A stretch of 64,000 bases of DNA from Xanthomonas cissicola (GTDB lineage: Bacteria > Pseudomonadota > Gammaproteobacteria > Xanthomonadales > Xanthomonadaceae). Below, one piece after another: positions 30,744-39,368 of this stretch. The stretch spans positions 48,290-112,289 of the forward strand of contig NZ_VZPL01000008.1 of the NCBI RefSeq assembly GCF_008801575.1, read 5' to 3'. A program made the translations under genes and the position numbers. How positions within the stretch are numbered: the first letter of the stretch is position 1; every line of letters starts with the position of its first letter. The notes beneath the pieces are model-generated. The model saw only the letters and a list, made by a program, of their open reading frames with translations, was not told where the DNA came from and ran no database searches.

Positions 30744-32645
30744 ATGAACCACCCCGTGCGTCGCAATCCCATCGCCAGCTTCTTCGTCGGCCTGTGGGAT
30801 GTGATGAATTTCACCCGGCGCCTGATTTTCAACCTGGTGTTCTTCGGTTTCCTGTTTTTGCTGCTGCTGGTGTTCGTGGTGGCGCTCGCGCGTGGTGATG
30901 GCACCAAGCCGCTGGCCGAGCGCACTACCCTGGTGATCAACCCGGAAGGCACGCTGGTCGAACAATTCAGTGCCGACCCGGTCAGCCGGTCGCTGGCCAA
31001 GGCGGTCGGCGACAAGAGTGCCGAAGAAGTGCAACTGCGCGACCTGGTGCGCGTGATCGAAGCGGCCGGCAAGGACCGCAAGATCGAGCGCGTGCTGTTG
31101 AACCTGGACAAGTTGCAACCGTCCGGATTCGCTTCCCAGCGCGAAGTGGCCGCCGCATTGCAGAAGTTGCGCGCCTCCGGCAAGCAGATCGTGGCCTTCA
31201 GCGAGAGCATGAGCCAGGGCCAGTACCTGCTCGCCGCACAGGCCAACGAGGTGTATCTGGACCCGATGGGCAGCGTGCTGCTGGAAGGCCTTGGCCGCTA
31301 TCGCCAGTACTTCCGCGAAGGCCTGCAGGACAAGCTCGGCGTGGACGTGCATCTGTTCCGCGTTGGCGAGTACAAGTCTGCAGCCGAGCCGTACATCCTG
31401 GACGCGGCCTCGGCCGATGCCAAGGAAGCGGATCTGTTCTGGATGAACGATGTGTGGCGGCGCTACCTGGCCGACGTGGGCACCGCACGCAAGCTGAGCC
31501 CGGCGCAGCTGGCTGCCGGTATCGACACGCTGCCCGAAGGCGTGGCCGCCGCCGGTGGCGACCTGGCCAAGTTCGCGCTGCAACAGAAGCTGGTGGACGG
31601 GCTCAAGACGCGCGAGGAAGTCGATGCGCTGCTGGTCCAGCGCGGCGTCGCCGACAGCGATGCCGACAGCGGTTTCCGCAATATCGGGTTCAACGATTAT
31701 CTGAGCCAGCTGCAGGCGCAGCGTTCGCCCATGGACAGTCGCCCGCAGGTGGCGGTGGTCGTGGCGGCGGGCGAGATCAGCGGTGGCGAACAGCCGGCCG
31801 GGCGCATCGGTGGCGAGTCCACGGCGGCGCTGCTGCGCCAGTCGCGCGACGACGATGACGTGAAGGCGGTGGTGCTGCGCGTGGATTCGCCCGGTGGCGA
31901 AGTCTTCGCCTCCGAGCAGATCCGCCGCGAAGTGGTTGCGCTCAAGCAGGCCGGCAAGCCGGTGGTGGTGTCGATGGGCGATCTTGCCGCTTCCGGCGGT
32001 TACTGGATCAGCATGAATGCCGATCGCATCTACGCCGACCCGTCGACCATCAGCGGCTCCATCGGCATCTTCGGCATGGTGCCGAATCTGACCCGTGCGC
32101 TGGACAAGATCGGCGTGCACACCGACGGCGTGGCCACCACGCGGTTCGCCGGTGCGTTCGACATCACCCGTCCGCTGGATCCGGCTGCCGGCCAGGTCAT
32201 CCAGGCGGTGATCAACAAGGGCTACGCCGACTTCACCGGCAAGGTGGCGCAGGCGCGTCACCAGTCGGTGGACGCGATCGACAAGGTTGCGCGTGGCCGT
32301 GTGTGGAGCGGTGCGCAGGCCAAGGAGCGTGGATTGGTGGATGCGTTCGGCGGCATGCAGGAAGCGGTGGTCGATGCGGCCGACCGCGCCAAGCTGAGCC
32401 GCGGCAAGTTCCGCGTGCGCTATGTGGAAAAGCCGGCCACGCCGTTCTCGCAGTTCATGAGCGGGTTTGCCGGCAGCCGCATGGGTGCCTGGATGCTGAG
32501 CGACTCGGGCATGGCGCGCGCGCTGCTGGCCCGCTCGTTGCCGGAAGTGGACAGCCAACTGCGCTTTGTCGAAAGCGCCGTGCACGACAGCAAGGCAGGC
32601 GGCACGCCGGTCAAGTCGCTGGCCTATTGCTTCTGCGGGTTCTGA
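30744..32645 (+). CDS. sppA: Signal peptide peptidase SppA, 67-kDa type
   Basis: Membrane-bound Ser-Lys protease that degrades cleaved signal peptides. 633 aa; ATG 30744 follows GGAG. One N-terminal membrane helix (about 24-48), then two tandem ClpP-like domains. The catalytic Lys is in FRVGEYKSAAEPY of the first domain (about residue 210) and the nucleophile Ser in MGDLAASGGYW of the second (about residue 416), the arrangement seen in E. coli SppA. The C-terminus carries an unusual YCFCGF ending. Confidence 0.95.
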   Translation: MNHPVRRNPIASFFVGLWDVMNFTRRLIFNLVFFGFLFLLLLVFVVALARGDGTKPLAERTTLVINPEGTLVEQFSADPVSRSLAKAVGDKSAEEVQLRDLVRVIEAAGKDRKIERVLLNLDKLQPSGFASQREVAAALQKLRASGKQIVAFSESMSQGQYLLAAQANEVYLDPMGSVLLEGLGRYRQYFREGLQDKLGVDVHLFRVGEYKSAAEPYILDAASADAKEADLFWMNDVWRRYLADVGTARKLSPAQLAAGIDTLPEGVAAAGGDLAKFALQQKLVDGLKTREEVDALLVQRGVADSDADSGFRNIGFNDYLSQLQAQRSPMDSRPQVAVVVAAGEISGGEQPAGRIGGESTAALLRQSRDDDDVKAVVLRVDSPGGEVFASEQIRREVVALKQAGKPVVVSMGDLAASGGYWISMNADRIYADPSTISGSIGIFGMVPNLTRALDKIGVHTDGVATTRFAGAFDITRPLDPAAGQVIQAVINKGYADFTGKVAQARHQSVDAIDKVARGRVWSGAQAKERGLVDAFGGMQEAVVDAADRAKLSRGKFRVRYVEKPATPFSQFMSGFAGSRMGAWMLSDSGMARALLARSLPEVDSQLRFVESAVHDSKAGGTPVKSLAYCFCGF

Positions 32646-33019
32646 CGCGTTGCGCTCAGTGAGCGAGTGATGCATCGACAACGCCGGCCATGTGCCGGCG
32701 TTGTTGTTTCTAAAGTCGGGAGATGCGGCGTTTTGAACGCACAAACGAACGAAGCAGATGGCAGGACGCATGATTCAATCGTCTAGCGTTCAAGCTATCA
32801 GCTATCAGCTAATCAGCAACTAGCTATGACGCATATTGCGGTGAACGCCTTTGCAGGTTTGGCCGCCGTTCGCACAGGTATTTGCACATTGGTGCGCGGT
32901 CCACGTGCGCTTCTGCATGCACGTGCTGCTTGGTGCACCAAGTCGTCCTGTGGTGGCAGCCGGCTAAATACAAACGCAGACGCTTGAGGACGCGACGCCA
33001 GCAGATTGCCGAGGTTCCG
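32646..33019. other. Intergenic region after sppA
   Basis: 374 bp without a gene. It contains the sppA terminator and a short imperfect tandem repeat of AGCTATC (about 32793-32826). Nothing else is recognised. Confidence 0.6.
32678..32704 (+). terminator. Rho-independent terminator of sppA
   Basis: ACAACGCCGGC, loop CATGT, GCCGGCGTTGT, followed by a T-rich stretch (TGTTTC). 11-bp perfect stem, 33 nt after the stop. Confidence 0.8.
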
Positions 33020-33235
33020 CTACTGCGTGGCGGCATCGATCGCCTTGCGCTGATCGTCGGCCGCCTGGTCGGTTGCGGCCTGCACCGCGTGCGCCTTGTT
33101 CAACGGTTGCTGGATGTGGTCGCGCAAGGCGGTGGCCTGCGGGTCGGGCTTCTGATCGGTGGGCGCGGGCTGCGGCCGCTGACAGGCGCCAAGCGACAAC
33201 GCCAGACCAACCGCAAGCATCCAATGCATCTTCAT
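33020..33235 (-). CDS. Small lipoprotein
   Basis: 71 aa. Lipoprotein signal MKMHWMLAVGLALSLGAC with the Cys at residue 18, then a short hydrophilic, Gln/Ala/Asp-rich helix (ALRDHIQQPLNKAHAVQAAT) with no known domain. AGGTGAGG lies just upstream of ATG 33235, which supports expression. The start is 31 bp from a MITE-like repeat that separates it from the divergent SDR gene. Probably an envelope protein of unknown role. Confidence 0.75.
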   Translation of the reverse strand: MKMHWMLAVGLALSLGACQRPQPAPTDQKPDPQATALRDHIQQPLNKAHAVQAATDQAADDQRKAIDAATQ

Positions 33236-33266
33236 CGTCGTGACCTCACCTGGGGTGGCGTTATCC

Positions 33267-33438
33267 TAGAACGTGTTATGTACTTTGAGGTGAGTGCTTT
33301 CCGGAGGGTTGGCCGTCAGCGGCACGGCGCGGGCGCCGCGCAGCTTGCCTTGGCGCCAGCCAAGCCGGCGCTACGCGGCACCCGCTCCGCACCGCTGACG
33401 GCCAACGCATCTCATCTCAAGGTGCATAACATGCTCTA
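33267..33438. repeat. MITE-like element with long terminal inverted repeats
   Basis: 172 bp from TAGAACGTGTTATG to CATAACATGCTCTA. The outer 28 bp of each end pair as inverted repeats with 5 mismatches. A further 15-bp perfect arm (GTTGGCCGTCAGCGG) lies inside. The flanking TA on each side fits a TA target duplication. There is no coding content. A deleted second copy is at 9903-10031. The end sequence (GAGCATGTTA) resembles the left end of the IS5-family element at 63774. Confidence 0.78.
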
Positions 33439-33511
33439 ACGCCCGGGCCACGCATGCGCGTCAACTGCGTTGCAGCGGCCGTTTCCTGCGCTTTTGAAGA
33501 GGATCACCCAC

Positions 33512-34288
33512 GTGACAACGCACCGTTGGCGGCTGGATGGACAGACCGCCCTCATCACCGGCGCCAGTGCCGGCATCGGCCTGGCCATCGCGCGCGAACT
33601 GCTCGGCTTCGGTGCCGACCTGCTGATGGTGGCACGCGATGCCGATGCCCTGGCGCAGGCGCGCGATGAGCTTGCCGACGAGTTTCCCGAGCGCGAGCTG
33701 CATGGGCTGGCCGCCGATGTCTCCGACGATGAAGAGCGCCGCGCCATCCTGGATTGGGTGGAAGACCATGCCGATGGCCTGCATCTGCTGATCAACAACG
33801 CCGGCGGCAACATTACCCGCGCCGCAATCGATTACACCGAAGACCAGTGGCGCGGCATCTTCGAAACCAACGTGTTTTCCGCATTTGAATTGTCGCGTTA
33901 TGCGCATCCGTTGCTGACGCAACATGCTGCGTCGGCAATCGTGAACGTCGGCAGCGTCTCGGGCATCACCCATGTACGTAGCGGCGCGCCGTACGGCATG
34001 ACCAAGGCGGCGTTGCAGCAGATGACGCGCAACCTGGCGGTGGAGTGGGCCGAAGACGGCATCCGCGTCAATGCGGTGGCGCCGTGGTATATCCGCACCC
34101 GCCGCACCTCCGGGCCGTTGTCCGATCCGGATTACTACGAGCAGGTGATCGAACGCACCCCGATGCGCCGCATTGGCGAACCGGAAGAAGTGGCCGCCGC
34201 AGTGGGTTTTTTGTGCCTGCCAGCCGCCAGTTACATCACCGGCGAATGCATCGCGGTGGACGGCGGCTTCTTGCGCTACGGGTTCTAG
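33512..34288 (+). CDS. Short-chain dehydrogenase/reductase (tropinone-reductase-like)
   Basis: 258 aa. GTG start at 33512, chosen because AGAGGA lies 8 nt upstream and the Rossmann domain begins immediately. Classical SDR motifs: TGASAGIG (cofactor loop), NNAGG, Ser in [13 protein letters not shown] (catalytic Tyr-x3-Lys) and the C-terminal [11 protein letters not shown]. Overall spacing resembles tropinone-reductase-type SDRs that use NADP. The substrate is unknown. Confidence 0.9.
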   Translation: MTTHRWRLDGQTALITGASAGIGLAIARELLGFGADLLMVARDADALAQARDELADEFPERELHGLAADVSDDEERRAILDWVEDHADGLHLLINNAGGNITRAAIDYTEDQWRGIFETNVFSAFELSRYAHPLLTQHAASAIVNVGSVSGITHVRSGAPYGMTKAALQQMTRNLAVEWAEDGIRVNAVAPWYIRTRRTSGPLSDPDYYEQVIERTPMRRIGEPEEVAAAVGFLCLPAASYITGECIAVDGGFLRYGF

Positions 34289-34445
34289 CGCAGGCAACAA
34301 ATACCGCCTGGTTCCGATTGGACGCGCATGGACGCAGAGCCGGCATGTTCATGCACACGCCGGTTCTGCACGCCTCTTCTTTCAGCAAATGGCGATTGCT
34401 CGCCCGCCGTCCAGACCCGTTGGCTCAATGACGCGACAGGGGTGT

Positions 34446-35123
34446 TCAGGGTATGGCGGCTGGATTGGCGCAACGGCTCTCGTCGAGAACCCGGCGCATC
34501 TGCTCATAGCGTTGCTTGCGTTCGGCCGACTGCGCTTCATCGGAGAAGCGCCAGGTGGATTCGGCCTGCTCGGCGCGTTTGCGCCAGGCCTCGCACAGGC
34601 TCTGGTCCGGCACCGGCGCGCAGCGGTCGGTGACCACCTCGCAGGCGCTGCCGCCCCCAGTGGCCGGCCCGCCGGCCAGGTTGGTGGTCTGCATCGGCAG
34701 GCAGCGCGTGGCCGGTTCGCGGTCTTCGGTGAAGTAACGCCCGTTGTCGTGTGCGGTGCACTCGAACAGTGGCGGCGGTGGCAGGGTCGACGTCGAGGTG
34801 ACCGTCGGTGCTGGCGGTGCGGCGGGCGTAGCCGGTGCAACGGGCGCCGAGGCAGCCGCCTGCGCGGTAGCCCGTGGTTGGGCCGCTGGCATCGCATGTG
34901 GAGGCGATGGGTTGGTCGCGCCGCCTGGCGCGAATGGCACCGCTGCCGGTGCGGTCATCAGCTTCTTCTGTTGTTGCATGCCCTTCGGGCACGGCATGTT
35001 CTGCACCGTCAGTGCGCCAGCCGCATCGGTACAGCGATAGATGGCCACTTCCTGCGCGCCGGCCAGCGAACCGAGCGCCATCATGCCGAGCGTCATTGCG
35101 CCCAACAGCGGCCAGCGCCTCAT
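34446..35123 (-). CDS. DUF4124-domain exported protein, second of a pair
   Basis: 225 aa. Signal peptide (MRRWPLLGAMTLGMMALGSLAGA), then a DUF4124 module (EVAIYRCTDAAGALTVQNMPCPKGMQ, about 25-50), an Ala/Pro linker, and a Cys-containing C-terminal part (LFECTAHDNGRYFTEDREPATRC, then CEVVTDRCAPVPDQSLCEAWRKRAE). Even numbers of Cys suggest disulfides in the periplasm. Its ATG overlaps the TGA of the upstream paralogue, so the pair is translationally coupled. Confidence 0.82.
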   Translation of the reverse strand: MRRWPLLGAMTLGMMALGSLAGAQEVAIYRCTDAAGALTVQNMPCPKGMQQQKKLMTAPAAVPFAPGGATNPSPPHAMPAAQPRATAQAAASAPVAPATPAAPPAPTVTSTSTLPPPPLFECTAHDNGRYFTEDREPATRCLPMQTTNLAGGPATGGGSACEVVTDRCAPVPDQSLCEAWRKRAEQAESTWRFSDEAQSAERKQRYEQMRRVLDESRCANPAAIP

Positions 35124-35893
35124 GCGCCGCCACAGTCGCGTTGCTGGCGCGCCTCGATACCGCGCTGTTCGCGGCTGAGATCTTCGCGCTCGCTCTGCAG
35201 CGCGCTGTTGTAGCGGCGGATCAGCTCCCAACGGCGGTCGGCGAGCCGCGCGCAGACTTCCTGTGCGGGCAGGGCGTGGCATTCGTCGCGGATCTGCACG
35301 TTGCCGTAAGGCACGATGACCGTGCCGCCGTATCGGCCACCGTTGTAACCGCCCTGATAGCCGCCTTGGTAGCTATCTACGCCGAAGCTTGCGTTGCCGC
35401 GGATGTTTCCTCGTCCGGAGCCGCCCTGCACCGAGATCGCCGGACGCGGGTTCACCGAGATCGGGGGGCGCTGGATACCGCCACCGCCGCCGACCGGGGG
35501 GGCAATGGTATTGCCCACATAGGCGGGGCCCCAGGTCGGCACCCAGCGCGGATTGCCTTCCGGGCTGTCGCTCGTGTAGCGGTTGCCGTCTTCGGTGGTG
35601 CACTCGTACATTGGCTGTGGCGGTTGTACGGTGACGATACGGACCTCATGCGTGGGCGCTGCGACGACCGGTGCCGGCTCCACGCGGGCCGGACGCGGTG
35701 GTGGGTCTTGCGGCCGTTGCAGATCCAGCACCTGCTGGCGACCGCTGCTGCAAGGCGCATCCTGCAGGGCGACGGTGCCGGTGCTGCTCACGCAGCGATA
35801 GACCCGCACATTCGGGTCGGGTTTGCTCGCGGCGGTGGCGGCCGACGCAGGCAGCGCCGCGGCGAGCAGCAGAACAGTCAGGACGATGCGCAT
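35120..35893 (-). CDS. DUF4124-domain exported protein, first of a pair
   Basis: 257 aa. Signal peptide (MRIVLTVLLLAAALPASAATA), DUF4124 module (VRVYRCVSSTGTVALQDAPCSSG, about 30-52), a Pro-rich linker, MYECTTEDGNRYTSDSPEGN, a Gly/Tyr-rich segment (SYQGGYQGGYNGGRYGG, about 182-198), and a C-terminal Cys pair with a charged helix (ECHALPAQEVCARLADRRWELIRRYN). It has the same layout as its downstream neighbour, so the pair arose by duplication. Likely periplasmic; function unknown. Confidence 0.82.
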   Translation of the reverse strand: MRIVLTVLLLAAALPASAATAASKPDPNVRVYRCVSSTGTVALQDAPCSSGRQQVLDLQRPQDPPPRPARVEPAPVVAAPTHEVRIVTVQPPQPMYECTTEDGNRYTSDSPEGNPRWVPTWGPAYVGNTIAPPVGGGGGIQRPPISVNPRPAISVQGGSGRGNIRGNASFGVDSYQGGYQGGYNGGRYGGTVIVPYGNVQIRDECHALPAQEVCARLADRRWELIRRYNSALQSEREDLSREQRGIEARQQRDCGGA

Positions 35894-36119
35894 GGCCGCA
35901 GTGTGCGCGTCTGTGCGGCCGTCGCAAAGGGGGAGCGGCTGAACGGTGTGCAGGGTCGAGGCGACGACGCGCCAGATGGCTGCGGCCTGCTGCCGAAGGG
36001 GCGGGCAGTCGCCAGGTAGGCCGACAAGGGCGACCGCCCGGAACATTCGGCATGGGACAGACGAACCGATGGACCGGCCGCGCTCGCCTGATGACTGCGC
36101 GGTCGTTTCTCCGCCGTAC

Positions 36120-36683
36120 TCAGTCGCGCAGGATCTGCCCGCTGCGTGCGTCGCGGATCTGGGTCGGCTGCGCCAGGGCGCCGGTCTCGCCATCCACCAC
36201 GCCGTCGATCGTCGCCAGCAACGCCGGATCCAGGGCGGCGCGGCTACGCGCTGGCGGCTCGCCGGCCAGGTTGGCGCTGGTCGACACCAGCGGCGCCCCC
36301 CAGGCCCCGCACAGGGCCGCCACCACAGGATGCGCGCTGATGCGTACCGCCAGCCCGTCATGCTCGCCGGTGACCCAGCGCGGCGCCCGGTCGGTGATCG
36401 GCAGGATCCAGGTGTGCGGGCCGGGCCAGCTGGTCAGCACGTCCTGCCGGCGTGCCGGCTCCAGTGCGTCGATGTCGACCCAGTCGCGTAGTACGTCCAC
36501 GCTCGACGCCACTACGATCACGCCCTTCTCCACCGGGCGCCGCTTGATCTCCAGCAGCCGCATCACGGCCGCTCGCTGGCGCGGGTCGCATCCCAGTCCC
36601 CACACCGCTTCGGTCGGGTAGGCGATCACGCCGCCCTGCGTCAGTGCGGCGACGGCGCGATCCAGGTCGAGTGTGTCGGTCAT
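36120..36683 (-). CDS. tsaC: Threonylcarbamoyl-AMP synthase (YrdC/Sua5 family)
   Basis: Makes threonylcarbamoyl-AMP from Thr, bicarbonate and ATP for the t6A37 modification of ANN-decoding tRNAs. 187 aa, the short TsaC/RimN form. Signatures: GGVIAYPTEAVWGLGCDP (about 17-34), LLEIKRRPVEKGVIVV (KR-P-K substrate site), WPGPHTWILP and PLVSTSANLAGEPP. It lies just after topA on the same strand (10 nt), an arrangement that is common in gammaproteobacteria. Confidence 0.94.
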   Translation of the reverse strand: MTDTLDLDRAVAALTQGGVIAYPTEAVWGLGCDPRQRAAVMRLLEIKRRPVEKGVIVVASSVDVLRDWVDIDALEPARRQDVLTSWPGPHTWILPITDRAPRWVTGEHDGLAVRISAHPVVAALCGAWGAPLVSTSANLAGEPPARSRAALDPALLATIDGVVDGETGALAQPTQIRDARSGQILRD

Positions 36684-36693
36684 GCTGCGCCTC

Positions 36694-39186
36694 TCAGCCC
36701 GCGGCCTTGCTCACGGTTTTCTTGACCACGCGCTTGGCGGCCTTCTTGGTGGCCGTCTTCTTGGCTGGCGCCTTCTTGACAGCGGTCTTGCTGGCCGCGG
36801 TCTTGGTCGCGGTCTTCTTGACGGCAGGCTTCTTCGGCGCCGAATCCTTGACCGTATTCTTCTTCAGGGTGGCCTTCTTGGCGCCGAAGCCCTTGCGCAC
36901 CGGCTTGCCGGTGTCGGCCAGCAGCTGCTGCACTTCTTCGAACGTCAACGACGCCGGCTCACGGTCCTTGGGGATCTTGCCATTGAGCTTGCCGTCGCTG
37001 ATGTAGGGACCGAAGCGGCCGTTGAGCACCTGGATGTCGCTGCCGTCGAATTCCTTGATCACCCGGTTGCGTGCGATCTCTTCCTTCTCTTCGATCAGGA
37101 AGACCGCGCGCGCCAGGTCGATGGTGTAGGGGTCGTCTTCCTTCTTCAGCGAGGCATAGGTGCTGCCGCGCCGCGCGAACGGGCCGAAACGGCCGATGCC
37201 CACGCTGACATCCTGGTCCTTGTCCTGGCCCAGCGCGCGCGGCATCTTGAACAGTTCCAGCGCATCTTCGAGGGAGATCGAATAGATGCTCTGGCCCGGA
37301 CGCAGCGACGCGAAGGTGGGCTTGTCCTCGTCTTCGACCGTGCCGATCTGCACCATCGGGCCGAAGCGACCGATGCGCGCGCTGACTTCCTTGCCGCTGA
37401 CCGGGTCGGTGCCGAGCACGCGCACGCTGCCGGCATCGGTCTTGTCCAGCGAGTCTTTCTTGTCTTCGACCAATTCCTTGAATGGGCCCCAGAACTTCTC
37501 CATCAACGGGATCCACTCGGCTTCGCCGCGCGACACCGCGTCCAGATCGTCTTCCAGATTGGCGGTGAAGTCGTAATCGACGTAGCGGGTGAAATGCCCG
37601 GACAGGAACTTGGACACTGCACGGCCCACGTCGGTGGGACGGAAGCTGCGGCCTTCCATCTCGACGTATTTGCGGAACTGCAGGGTCTGGATGATCGAGG
37701 CGTAGGTGGAGGGACGGCCGATGCCGTATTCCTCCAGCGCCTTGACCAGCGCCGCTTCGGTGAAACGCGGCGGCGGCTGGGTGAAGTGCTGGTCGGTGAC
37801 GATGCGGTCCAGCGGGACGTTGTCGCCGGCCTTCATCAGCGGCAGCTTGCGGCCTTCGTCCTCGTCCTCGCTGCTCTTGGTGTCCTTGCCTTCTTCGTAC
37901 ACGGCCAGGAAGCCCGGGACCACCACGGTGGTGCCGCTGGCGCGGAACACGTGCTCGCTGCCGGCCGACAGATCCACGCTGACGGTATTGAGCGTGGCCG
38001 GAATCATTTGGCAGGCCACTGCGCGGCGCCAGATCAGCTCGTACAGGCGGCGCTCGTCCTCGGACAGGAAACGCGCCACCTGCGCCGGGGTGCGCAGCGC
38101 GGAGGTCGGGCGCACCGCCTCGTGGGCTTCCTGCGCGTTCTTGGATTTGGTGGTGTAGGCGTTGGGCTGGTCGGGGAGCGAAGCGGTGCCGAAGTCGCGC
38201 GCGATCACATCGCGGATTTCCGCCAGGGCGTCCTGCGACAGGTTCACCGAGTCGGTACGCATATAGCTGATCAGACCGACCGAGCCTTCGTCGCCGAGTG
38301 CCACGCCTTCGTACAACTTCTGCGCCACCTGCATGGTCTTGCGGGTGGTGAAGCCGAGCTTGCGCGAGGCTTCCTGCTGCAGCGTGGAGGTCGTGAACGG
38401 CGGGGCAGGGCGGCGCTTGCGCTCCTTGCTGGCCACGTCGGTGACATGCAGCACGCCTTGCGCGGCCTGCTGGATGCGCAGGCGCGCCGCCTCGGCGGTG
38501 TCGCCGTCGGTCACGGTGAACTGCTCGAACTTCTGCCCATCCAGCTTGATCAGTCGCGCGTTGAACGCCTGCGAGGGATGCCGGCAATGCGCATCGATGG
38601 ACCAGTACTCGCGCGGGATGAAGGCTTCGATCTCTTCTTCGCGCTCGACGATCATACGCAGCGCCGGCGATTGCACGCGGCCAGCGGACAGGCCGCGCTG
38701 CACCTTGCGCCACAGCACCGGCGACAGATTGAAGCCGACCAGGTAATCGAGTGCGCGGCGCGCCTGCTGCGCATCCACCAGGTCGCCGGCGATCATGCGT
38801 GGCTTGGCCATCGCCTCCTTGATCGCACGCGGGGTGATTTCGGTGAACACCACCCGCTGCATCGGCTTGTCCTTGAGCAGGCCGCGCTCCTTCAGGATCT
38901 CGGCGATGTGCCAGCTGATCGCCTCGCCCTCGCGGTCCGGGTCGGTCGCCAGAAAGATGTCGTCGGCACCCTTGGCGGCACGCGCGATGGCTTCGACGTG
39001 CTTCTCGTTCTTCTCGATGAGGTCGTAACGCATCGCAAAGCCGTTGTCCGGATCGACCGCGCCTTCCTTGGGGACCAGGTCGCGCACGTGCCCATACGAG
39101 GCCAGGACGGTGAAGTCCTTGCCGAGGTATTTATTGATCGTCTTGGCCTTGGCGGGCGATTCGACGATGAGCAGGTGCTTGGGCAT
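36694..39186 (-). CDS. topA: DNA topoisomerase I
   Basis: Type IA topoisomerase that relaxes negative supercoils. 830 aa. Toprim domain with Glu9 in LLIVESPAKAK and DPDRE at 82-86; active-site Tyr308 in GLISYMRTDSVNLS. The C-terminal part has repeats of the IGRFGP(M/Y/F) type and then a Lys/Ala/Thr-rich basic tail (about 770-830, with runs such as KKTATKKAAKRVVKK), where E. coli has zinc ribbons. No CxxC zinc fingers are present. The basic tail probably binds DNA without sequence preference. Confidence 0.97.
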   Translation of the reverse strand: MPKHLLIVESPAKAKTINKYLGKDFTVLASYGHVRDLVPKEGAVDPDNGFAMRYDLIEKNEKHVEAIARAAKGADDIFLATDPDREGEAISWHIAEILKERGLLKDKPMQRVVFTEITPRAIKEAMAKPRMIAGDLVDAQQARRALDYLVGFNLSPVLWRKVQRGLSAGRVQSPALRMIVEREEEIEAFIPREYWSIDAHCRHPSQAFNARLIKLDGQKFEQFTVTDGDTAEAARLRIQQAAQGVLHVTDVASKERKRRPAPPFTTSTLQQEASRKLGFTTRKTMQVAQKLYEGVALGDEGSVGLISYMRTDSVNLSQDALAEIRDVIARDFGTASLPDQPNAYTTKSKNAQEAHEAVRPTSALRTPAQVARFLSEDERRLYELIWRRAVACQMIPATLNTVSVDLSAGSEHVFRASGTTVVVPGFLAVYEEGKDTKSSEDEDEGRKLPLMKAGDNVPLDRIVTDQHFTQPPPRFTEAALVKALEEYGIGRPSTYASIIQTLQFRKYVEMEGRSFRPTDVGRAVSKFLSGHFTRYVDYDFTANLEDDLDAVSRGEAEWIPLMEKFWGPFKELVEDKKDSLDKTDAGSVRVLGTDPVSGKEVSARIGRFGPMVQIGTVEDEDKPTFASLRPGQSIYSISLEDALELFKMPRALGQDKDQDVSVGIGRFGPFARRGSTYASLKKEDDPYTIDLARAVFLIEEKEEIARNRVIKEFDGSDIQVLNGRFGPYISDGKLNGKIPKDREPASLTFEEVQQLLADTGKPVRKGFGAKKATLKKNTVKDSAPKKPAVKKTATKTAASKTAVKKAPAKKTATKKAAKRVVKKTVSKAAG

Positions 39187-39277
39187 GGTGGCAACTTCTT
39201 GGGGCGGAGCCCGGGGGGCGGGTAGCGTGGCCTAATTGGCCGGTCGAGGGAAGCGGATCGACCGTTTCCCACGCGTT

Positions 39278-39304
39278 AACGCCCGGGAAGGACTCCCGGG
39301 CGTT
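39278..39304. terminator. Strong hairpin between the RDD gene and topA
   Basis: AACGCCCGGGA, loop AGGAC, TCCCGGGCGTT: an 11-bp perfect stem 64 nt downstream of the minus-strand RDD gene and upstream of topA. The T run is weak on both strands. It probably ends the RDD transcript. Confidence 0.65.
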
Positions 39305-39368
39305 CAGTTCTCTTATTAGAAAGATCACGGCGGGCGTCGCCGTGTCAAGCGGCCAGCGCCGTGAACTG

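Noticed and set aside
32793..32826. A phase-variable repeat array (AGCTATC)
   Set aside because: Only two to three imperfect units, in a non-coding gap with no promoter or gene it could switch.
36673..39225. An 850-codon plus-strand frame opposite topA
   Set aside because: Same reason: a mirror frame without domain content; topA is unambiguous.
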